A DNA stretch of 12,485 nt from Planctomycetaceae bacterium UBA6163 (GTDB taxonomy: Bacteria; Planctomycetota; Planctomycetia; Pirellulales; Pirellulaceae): the NCBI GenBank assembly GCA_002428205.1, contig DIUH01000098.1:1-12485 (forward strand). Reading direction: 5' to 3'. Of the stretch, positions 7,500 through 12,485 are shown in pieces. The position numbers and the translations under genes are program-made. Below the pieces are notes generated by a model. It did not search any database. It had not been told where the DNA came from and worked only from the letters and a program-made list of their open reading frames with translations. Positions within the stretch are counted from its first letter, which is position 1; each line of letters begins with the position of its first letter.

Positions 7500-7843
7500 T
7501 GTGAAGTCCCTTGCTCACGTATTTCGAAGTTGCAGACTTCTTGCTCTTGGGTAGAAAACGAACGTAATTTGCAGTGTTTTTCACAACCCGACGCGTGAGC
7601 GAGGGACTGAATAGGCACGTCGCTACAGCAACGCAAGTCGGTCCCTCGCTCACGCGTCGGGTTGTGATGGGAACCAAAAGTGCAACTTCAAAACTAACTG
7701 GTTGAGTTAATGAATCAACGGAGCGCAAGGAGGGTTGGAAGCAGGGTATCATTATTGCTTTGGCGGGCGATCGATTTGACAAGTTTTGTTGTTGCGGTCA
7801 AAGTCCGTGTTTTAAATGATACTTCACCGACCCCCAATTCACC
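7500..7843. other. Non-coding gap between the esterase and rhomboid genes
   Basis: This 344-bp divergent region holds no gene I can support. It contains a perfect 27-bp inverted repeat (7581-7667) and a TTTGAC/GTCAAA dyad (7775-7802). Its outer parts must carry the start signals of two divergent genes. A TTGACA at 7776-7781 resembles a -35 box, but no -10 box lies at the right distance. A 101-codon minus-strand open frame here is a product of the repeat arms and the A/T-rich flanks, not a gene. Confidence 0.6.
7581..7667. repeat. Perfect 27-bp inverted repeat with a 33-nt centre
   Basis: The arms 7581-7607 and 7641-7667 are exact reverse complements, enclosing 33 nt. Each arm contains CCCGACGCGTGAGCGAGGGA. 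Read in one frame this gives Thr-Arg-Arg-Val-Ser-Glu-Gly, and in the opposite orientation Pro-Ser-Leu-Thr-Arg-Arg-Val. From memory, short hypothetical proteins with this string are frequent in Pirellulaceae annotations, which suggests a dispersed REP- or MITE-like element; I could not check this. No target-site duplication is evident at the ends, and there is no U-tract for a normal terminator. As RNA it would fold into a very stable hairpin. Confidence 0.9.
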
Positions 7844-8620
7844 ATGATCCCGCTTCGCGACAGCATCGAATCCCACCATACGCCGTTTATCAATTATTTG
7901 ATGATTGCGATCTGCTCTTTGGCGTTTGCGGCCCAGGTGGTCAGTGGTGATGGCGGGCAAACGATCATTGAACAATTCGGCATGGTCCCGGTGCGGCTGA
8001 CCGATCCATCAGTCCAGGCGACGATGATTATCGCCCAACGGGTGCAAACGCCGCTGGGGATCGCGATTCAAGAGACGGAGCACGTGCTGGCCGATTCACC
8101 GATCTCGCCTTGGATGACATTGATCACATGCATGTTCCTGCATGGTGGATGGATGCACTTCCTTGGCAATATGTGGTTTCTTTATGTCTTTGGTGATAAC
8201 GTCGAAGATCGGTTCGGGCACGTGGGATACTTGGCGATGTATCTTGGAACGGGGATCGCCGCCGGGGCGAGTCATTTGGTTACCAATGAGATGTCGCCGG
8301 TGCCGACCGTTGGTGCCAGCGGAGCGATCGCCGGCGTGATGGGAGCATATATGTTGCTGTATCCCCACGCTCGGGTGTTGGCGGTCCTGCCGATCTTTAT
8401 CATCTTTTATACGTTTGTGATGCCGGCACCAATCTTCTTGGGGATCTGGTTCGCCATTCAGATGTTCAGCGGGATATCGTCTTCGGGCGCATCGACCGGC
8501 GTTGCCTGGTGGGCACACATCGGCGGTTTCGTCGCCGGTGCAGGATTGGCCATGATCGTGCGAATCACCGGATATGGCCGAATCGAAACGACCGACGCGC
8601 GGCGTGTGCACCGGTTTTGA
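7844..8620 (+). CDS. Rhomboid family intramembrane serine protease
   Basis: A polytopic membrane protease that cleaves transmembrane segments of other proteins inside the bilayer. The 258-residue product has about six hydrophobic segments. The catalytic dyad is visible: S159 in GASGAIAG and H225 in WWAHIGGFVAGA. The oxyanion-site His and Asn appear in HGGWMHFLGNMW (HxxxN spacing). About 60 residues between the first and second membrane segments form a soluble loop, longer than in minimal rhomboids. The ATG at 7844 lacks a Shine-Dalgarno sequence. The gene converges on the sigma-factor gene with a 12-bp gap, so they are not co-transcribed. The substrate is unknown. Confidence 0.94.
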   Translation: MIPLRDSIESHHTPFINYLMIAICSLAFAAQVVSGDGGQTIIEQFGMVPVRLTDPSVQATMIIAQRVQTPLGIAIQETEHVLADSPISPWMTLITCMFLHGGWMHFLGNMWFLYVFGDNVEDRFGHVGYLAMYLGTGIAAGASHLVTNEMSPVPTVGASGAIAGVMGAYMLLYPHARVLAVLPIFIIFYTFVMPAPIFLGIWFAIQMFSGISSSGASTGVAWWAHIGGFVAGAGLAMIVRITGYGRIETTDARRVHRF

Positions 8621-8632
8621 ATCGGCCGGCGG

Positions 8633-9217
8633 CTATGGTTGACGCATCTTACTGCGGGCACGGGTCAACACCGGGCCGACGCTGTTTTCGTTCAGCCCGA
8701 TCGCGCGACCGATCTGCTCGTAGGACATTCCTTCCAAGTGATACATTCGCACCACCTGGGCCTCCTGAGGATCGAGCCTCAGCATCAACTGGTTGACTTC
8801 GTCCGCGTCATCCAAGCGAGTGATATTTCGGTCATCTTGCGGTAACCGATCCATCCGGCCAGTCGTCCGGTTCGCCTCGTTTTGCATCGCATGGAGTCGG
8901 CGGACAATCACGCGTCGAGCGATCACGCTTAAGTAGGTCGCCAGCGAACAATTCCGCTGGAAGCGTCGCAGCGTAGCGTATTTATCGGCCACGATCACCG
9001 CAAAGACTTCGCTGACCAAGTCATCACGAACGTCGTCTTGCAAGCTGATTGAGCGATGTTGGGCGGTGTGGTGGGCGACATGGACGACCAAGCCGAGAAA
9101 TCGGTCAACGAAGTTCTTCCACGCCCTTGGCGAACCTGCCAAGCAGTGCTCTAGAAGTTGGCTGTCGATGTCAGAAAGGCTCACGCGATCACGCTCGGGG
9201 GGTGACGAAAATGGCAT
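8633..9217 (-). CDS. RNA polymerase sigma factor, sigma-70 family (ECF-like)
   Basis: A 194-residue alternative sigma factor with only regions 2 and 4. Region 2 covers roughly residues 25-105, including DDLVSEVFAVI, the aromatic/basic stretch YATLRRFQ and CSLATYLSVIARRVIVRRL. Region 4 covers roughly 145-192, with MYHLEGMSYEQIGRAIGL followed by the recognition helix NENSVGPVLTRARSKMR. Family and length are typical of ECF factors. The gene runs 5' to 3' into the convergent rhomboid gene, so no anti-sigma gene follows it in the same operon. Upstream it faces the c-di-GMP gene across 385 bp. A GTG at 9184 (residue 12) is an alternative start. A possible ECF-type promoter lies about 120 bp upstream. 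Target genes are unknown. Confidence 0.93.
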   Translation of the reverse strand: MPFSSPPERDRVSLSDIDSQLLEHCLAGSPRAWKNFVDRFLGLVVHVAHHTAQHRSISLQDDVRDDLVSEVFAVIVADKYATLRRFQRNCSLATYLSVIARRVIVRRLHAMQNEANRTTGRMDRLPQDDRNITRLDDADEVNQLMLRLDPQEAQVVRMYHLEGMSYEQIGRAIGLNENSVGPVLTRARSKMRQP

Positions 9218-9602
9218 CCGGTGCGGACTACAACCTGTCGCCTTACCGCTGGAAGCGGCAAAATTGTAAGAACCGGATAGGTGGTGGATTTAAAAAAACG
9301 AAAAAAAACTCCTCCAATCGCCCTCCCTGAAACCAACAGACAAACGCTTGTTCCTAGTTCCATACTAGGCACGCCGCACCGGAATCGCAAGCTTGCGGCT
9401 TCAATTTGCTGGCAAAAGGCTGCTGATGACGGCGGCAAAAATCGGCCAAAACTTTTCCACGGCGTACCCCGCAAGGCTTAACGTGGCCTAGGCTTCGGCA
9501 TATCAAAAAATCAGCTGAATTAGACGCCGATGATTCTAAGGGCCGGGCGGTTACGAAAACTGTCTCTGGGCCTTCCAAAGGTGAGTTCACGAAGAGTTGC
9601 AG
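9218..9602. other. Divergent regulatory region between the sigma-factor and c-di-GMP genes
   Basis: 385 bp without a supportable gene. It includes a small hairpin (CCGCT-GGA-AGCGG, 9246-9258), two A7 tracts (9292-9298, 9301-9307) expected to bend DNA, a candidate ECF promoter on the minus strand (9336-9360), a CCTAG/CTAGG dyad (9352-9369) over that promoter's -35 element, and the 12-bp palindrome CGCAAGCTTGCG (9386-9397). I looked for a c-di-GMP riboswitch core ahead of the downstream gene and saw none. Confidence 0.55.
9336..9360 (-). promoter_or_regulatory. Candidate ECF-type promoter upstream of the sigma-factor gene
   Basis: On the minus strand GGAACT (9360-9355) is followed, counting 15 nt after GGAAC, by GTCTG (9340-9336). 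This resembles the GGAAC...GTC pattern of many ECF-dependent promoters. A start just downstream would give a leader of about 110 nt before ATG 9217, and two A7 tracts lie within that leader. It would fit autoregulation, but such short motifs occur by chance. Confidence 0.3.
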
Positions 9603-12017
9603 ATGTCAGTAGAACCCAAGCATAAATTCCCACCGTCGGAATCGGACACCCAGGGGGTGCGGTCCGCAAGCATGCTGGGCGATCATTCGACACGAAACGC
9701 TGATACCGTCGCGCGTCTGGTGGAAGCACTCGACCAGCCAGTCGGTGGGGAGCAACCTGTCGTCTGGAATGGGGCGGGAAATCTGTGCTCCTCGGCCGAA
9801 GCGATCGCACCTCAACCGCCAGCAGCAACTGCCCCTTCGACTTGGGCAAAGCCCAAATCGGCAAATCCGGATTCGCTGCGTCGTGACGCCGAAGAAAATT
9901 GTTTGGCGACGGCAAAGCTTGGGCTAGCGACCTCGTTGTTTTTTGCGTTGCGGTCGAAGCACCCGCCATCTGCGTCGCACTGTTTGCGAGTCGCCCTGTC
10001 TTGTTCGGCTTGGATCAAGTCGATGGATCTGGCGTCGGAAGATCGCGATCGCATCGAAGTCGCGGCGCTGATGCACGACCTGGGCAAGCTGGGGATTCCA
10101 GACCGAATTCTTCGCAAGCCCGGCAGTTTGACTGCCGAAGAGCGTGCGGCCATTTCGCTGACACCCTTGTTGGGCTGCGACATCCTGCGCGGATGTACTA
10201 GCGATAAGCAACTTTTGGATATCGTTCGCTATGCGACCTGTTGGTATGACGGCCGTTCAGAGCAGCGGCTGATGCGGGAGGACCTGCCCTTGGGATCGCG
10301 GATCATCGCGATCGCAGATGCGTTTGATTCGATGACATCGGACCAAGTGTATCGGCCTGCGATGAGTCGCGAGTCGGCCGTTGGCAATCTGTTTGATGGC
10401 AGCGGCGTGCAATTCGATCCCGAACTGACGCGGTCGTTTGTTCAATCGATCGAGCGGTCGACGGTTTGGCCGCCGGAGAAAGTTAAAATATCGTGGCTGC
10501 GCGGATTGCAGGTCGGGCCAAACGAACTGCCGTGGTCGGCGCCCGCAATCGACGAAACGTTCGGCTTGGTCAGTAACGCGATCGCACTGGCGGGTTCTGT
10601 GTCGGTCGACGACACGATCAATGCGACCGCAGCGGCCATTTCGTCTCAGTCAAGTTTCGAGTCACGTGATCCGTTGTTGGATCCATTGTTGAACAGCTTG
10701 AGCGAGGCGGTGATTTTCGTCGATTCACATGGCGTGATTCGCGATTGGAACGAAGCCGCGGCGCGGATGACTTGCATCGCTGCAACGGCGGTTTTGTACA
10801 ACGAATGGCGCCCGACAATCCTTTCATTAATGAATGCCGAGGGGGCCGACGTGGCGCAGGATGATTGTCCCGTCGCAACGACGATCCGCACGCAGGCTGG
10901 CGTCGCCAGCCGATACCGAATCAAACGATGCGATGGGACGGAGATCCCGATCGATTTGCGATCGGTTTTGGTTTCTTCAAAATCACAGGGGATGCGCGGC
11001 GTATTGTTGCTGCTGCAAGATTTATCCGATAAGTCTCGCCTTGAAAGCAGTGTCTTAAGGTTGCAGCGGCAGGTGATTCAGGACCCGTTAACCGGTGTTG
11101 CCAACCGCGCCGAAATGGACCGCATGTTGGCTGAATTGACCGCTGGCGACGGCACTGCGTTCAGTTTGATCATCTGTGATATCGACCACTTCAAGAGTGT
11201 CAACGATGTTTATGGTCACCAAGCGGGCGATGAAGCGCTGGTGCGAGTGGCGCAATTGTTGACAGCCCAAAGCCGGACACAAGATCTTGTTTGCCGGTAT
11301 GGCGGAGAAGAGTTTGTGGTGATTTGCCCAGAGATCGACGTGGTTACGGCAACCCGCCGAGCCGAAGCGACTCGTTTGGCGGTCGAAGAGACCGAACTGT
11401 CGATGTTGGATCATACGCATATCACGGCCAGTTTCGGTGTGACGCAAATGCAGGTGGGCGACACCGCCGAATCGGTGTTCGCACGAGCCGACCGAGCGCT
11501 TTTGCAGGCTAAGGAAACAGGCCGTAATCAAGTGATCCAGTTGGGTGCTGGCGGCGTGTTCAAACCTTATAACGTCGAACAGGAAAAGAAGGGTTGGTTG
11601 GCTCGACTGTTTTCTAAGACGCCAGAAGACAACGGGCTGAAGGCGACGATCACGACGCCGGTACCGATGGATCTGGCGATCGAGAAATTGCGAGGATTCC
11701 TCGCCGACCATAAAGCCGAGGTGCTGCAGGTCAGCGAAGGCAAAATGCAAATCCGTTTGGCCGTTGCCAAGAAAACCGATGCACGGCGCTCATTCCGATC
11801 GCACATGTCGTTCTTGATCGATTTGAAGATCTATGAGTCGATCGTTGAAGGCCAGTCGTTTACGTCTGAACGCAAGCCGCAAAGACAGAGAACGAATGTC
11901 GAAGTGACGCTGACGCCCGAAAGCGGGTCGCGCCGATCCGAGGACGTTTCTGCTTGTGCCCACCGAGCGATTGTTGGACTGAATTGTTACTTGATCGGCA
12001 AGATCGAACAGGAATAA
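9603..12017 (+). CDS. Degenerate HD-GYP / PAS / GGDEF signalling protein
   Basis: An 804-residue soluble c-di-GMP signalling protein with no membrane segment. Residues 1-100 look disordered. Residues about 110-285 match the HD-GYP fold: H126, the MHDLGK motif with H158-D159 and K162, and IAIADAFDSMTSDQVYRPA. However, the HHExxxGxGYP block is replaced by A211-T-C-W-Y-D-G-R-S-E-Q, so phosphodiesterase activity is probably lost. A PAS domain spans about 358-475. The GGDEF domain (about 485-648) keeps GGEEF (567-571) and the inhibitory RxxD site (R558-T-Q-D561) at the standard spacing, so it should make c-di-GMP with feedback control. Residues about 649-804 form an unrecognised C-terminal domain. 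ATG 9603, preceded by GAAG about 8 nt upstream, is preferred over TTG 9597. Confidence 0.92.
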   Translation: MSVEPKHKFPPSESDTQGVRSASMLGDHSTRNADTVARLVEALDQPVGGEQPVVWNGAGNLCSSAEAIAPQPPAATAPSTWAKPKSANPDSLRRDAEENCLATAKLGLATSLFFALRSKHPPSASHCLRVALSCSAWIKSMDLASEDRDRIEVAALMHDLGKLGIPDRILRKPGSLTAEERAAISLTPLLGCDILRGCTSDKQLLDIVRYATCWYDGRSEQRLMREDLPLGSRIIAIADAFDSMTSDQVYRPAMSRESAVGNLFDGSGVQFDPELTRSFVQSIERSTVWPPEKVKISWLRGLQVGPNELPWSAPAIDETFGLVSNAIALAGSVSVDDTINATAAAISSQSSFESRDPLLDPLLNSLSEAVIFVDSHGVIRDWNEAAARMTCIAATAVLYNEWRPTILSLMNAEGADVAQDDCPVATTIRTQAGVASRYRIKRCDGTEIPIDLRSVLVSSKSQGMRGVLLLLQDLSDKSRLESSVLRLQRQVIQDPLTGVANRAEMDRMLAELTAGDGTAFSLIICDIDHFKSVNDVYGHQAGDEALVRVAQLLTAQSRTQDLVCRYGGEEFVVICPEIDVVTATRRAEATRLAVEETELSMLDHTHITASFGVTQMQVGDTAESVFARADRALLQAKETGRNQVIQLGAGGVFKPYNVEQEKKGWLARLFSKTPEDNGLKATITTPVPMDLAIEKLRGFLADHKAEVLQVSEGKMQIRLAVAKKTDARRSFRSHMSFLIDLKIYESIVEGQSFTSERKPQRQRTNVEVTLTPESGSRRSEDVSACAHRAIVGLNCYLIGKIEQE

Positions 12018-12068
12018 CCGATCGGTTGGCCTGACGGCGGTCTTCCGCTGCCCAGCAGTGACACGATT
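12018..12068. other. Short convergent gap, possible termination region
   Basis: 51 bp between two convergent genes. It starts with a 12-bp palindrome AACCGATCGGTT (12016-12027, including the stop codon) and holds a small GCGG-TCTT-CCGC stem (12037-12048). Neither is followed by a T-tract, so no intrinsic terminator can be called. Confidence 0.3.
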
Positions 12069-12485
12069 CTACTGGTCTTTGGGTTCCGAATCGACCAGTT
12101 GCTTGATCGCTTCAGCTAGCTGCGTACCAAGTTTTGGCCCGCCACCGACGAACAGTCGGTGGACGTTTCCCTGTTGGTCAATCACAACGGTTTGCGGAAT
12201 CGCATTGGCTTGGTAACGCGCCGCCGCGACGCCATCGATGTCCAGTGCGACTTGTGGATCGAGTTTCAAACGGTCCAACACCGCTCGAATCGGCTCTTCG
12301 GTCTCCTGTAGGTTGACCGCGACCAGCAGAATGTCGTCGCGCTGGAACGAGTTTACCGTTTCTTCGATCATCGGCATCGCTTGCATACAGGGCCCGCACC
12401 ACGTGGCCCAGAAATCGAGCACAACGACTTTGCCGCGCTGCTGTGAAAGCGTAAACCGCCCACCGCCCAACAGGTCGAGCGAAAA
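12069..12485 (-). CDS. TlpA/thioredoxin-like disulfide oxidoreductase, 5' end outside the window
   Basis: The C-terminal 138 or so residues of a thioredoxin-fold protein of the TlpA/ResA type. The reading frame is open to the window edge, and its first residues (FSLDLLGGGRFTLSQ) match the segment that precedes the fold in this family, so the start lies further right. The active site WATWCGPC is intact. The cis-proline is in NAIPQTVVID, followed by the beta-hairpin GNVHRLFVGG. Such proteins are usually exported and reduce cysteines, for example in cytochrome maturation or periplasmic thiol control; in planctomycetes many carry an extra N-terminal domain. Export cannot be judged because the N-terminus is missing. 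The gene converges on the c-di-GMP gene. Confidence 0.92.
   Translation of the reverse strand, partial: FSLDLLGGGRFTLSQQRGKVVVLDFWATWCGPCMQAMPMIEETVNSFQRDDILLVAVNLQETEEPIRAVLDRLKLDPQVALDIDGVAAARYQANAIPQTVVIDQQGNVHRLFVGGGPKLGTQLAEAIKQLVDSEPKDQ

Noticed and set aside
9246..9258. CCGCT-GGA-AGCGG hairpin as a terminator
   Set aside because: It is upstream of both flanking genes, the stem is only 5 bp, and no U-tract follows on either strand.
9386..9397. Palindrome CGCAAGCTTGCG as a regulator binding site
   Set aside because: A single 12-bp palindrome with no second copy nearby and no known consensus; not enough to call a site.
9481..9602. c-di-GMP riboswitch in the leader of the GGDEF gene
   Set aside because: I found no recognisable conserved core of the c-di-GMP-I or -II aptamers in this stretch.
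11088..11750. 220-codon minus-strand open frame opposite the GGDEF domain
   Set aside because: It is antisense to the conserved GGEEF region and has no recognisable motif of its own.
1..12485. CRISPR array, tRNA or rRNA genes, insertion sequence or prophage
   Set aside because: No regularly spaced direct repeats, no cloverleaf or rRNA-like segment in the gaps, and no transposase, integrase or phage protein among the reading frames.

Overview
The window looks like chromosomal DNA of a planctomycete, most likely a Rhodopirellula-like member of the Pirellulaceae. This is inferred from moderately high GC, mostly absent Shine-Dalgarno sequences, heavy use of CGATCG-type words, stand-alone sigma factors, an esterase/SMP-30 fusion, and an inverted repeat whose arms read Thr-Arg-Arg-Val-Ser-Glu-Gly in one frame. 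No database search was possible. Ten protein-coding genes cover almost everything. I see no rRNA, tRNA, CRISPR array, insertion sequence or phage gene.

Layout. (1) 4-1008, minus: trpD, divergent from (2) 1125-2066, plus: a nucleoside hydrolase. (3) 2127-2936, minus: a YfcE/MJ0936-like metallophosphoesterase, convergent with gene 2 across a 60-bp gap holding a hairpin. (4-6) 3061-5622, plus: a likely co-directional group of tsaB (t6A tRNA modification), a dihydrodipicolinate-synthase-fold enzyme, and an MnmD-type tRNA wobble-uridine methyltransferase. The last two are joined by a TAATG stop/start overlap. (7) 5634-7499, minus: a secreted two-domain protein, serine esterase plus SMP-30/gluconolactonase propeller. 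(8) 7500-7843: a non-coding gap with a perfect 27-bp inverted repeat. (9) 7844-8620, plus: a rhomboid intramembrane protease. (10) 8633-9217, minus: an ECF-like sigma factor without an adjacent anti-sigma gene. (11) 9218-9602: a 385-bp divergent control region with a possible ECF-type promoter. (12) 9603-12017, plus: an 804-residue signalling protein with a degenerate HD-GYP domain, a PAS domain, an intact GGEEF cyclase domain and an unrecognised C-terminal domain. (13) 12069-12485, minus: a TlpA/thioredoxin-like protein whose N-terminus lies outside the window.

Most of the window is housekeeping metabolism and tRNA modification. The right half (esterase, rhomboid, sigma factor, c-di-GMP protein, thioredoxin) concerns the envelope and signalling. 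The best candidates for something undescribed are the c-di-GMP protein, with its lost phosphodiesterase motif and unknown C-terminal domain, the divergent sigma factor next to it, and the inverted-repeat element. I do not see a clear new defence or mobile system.
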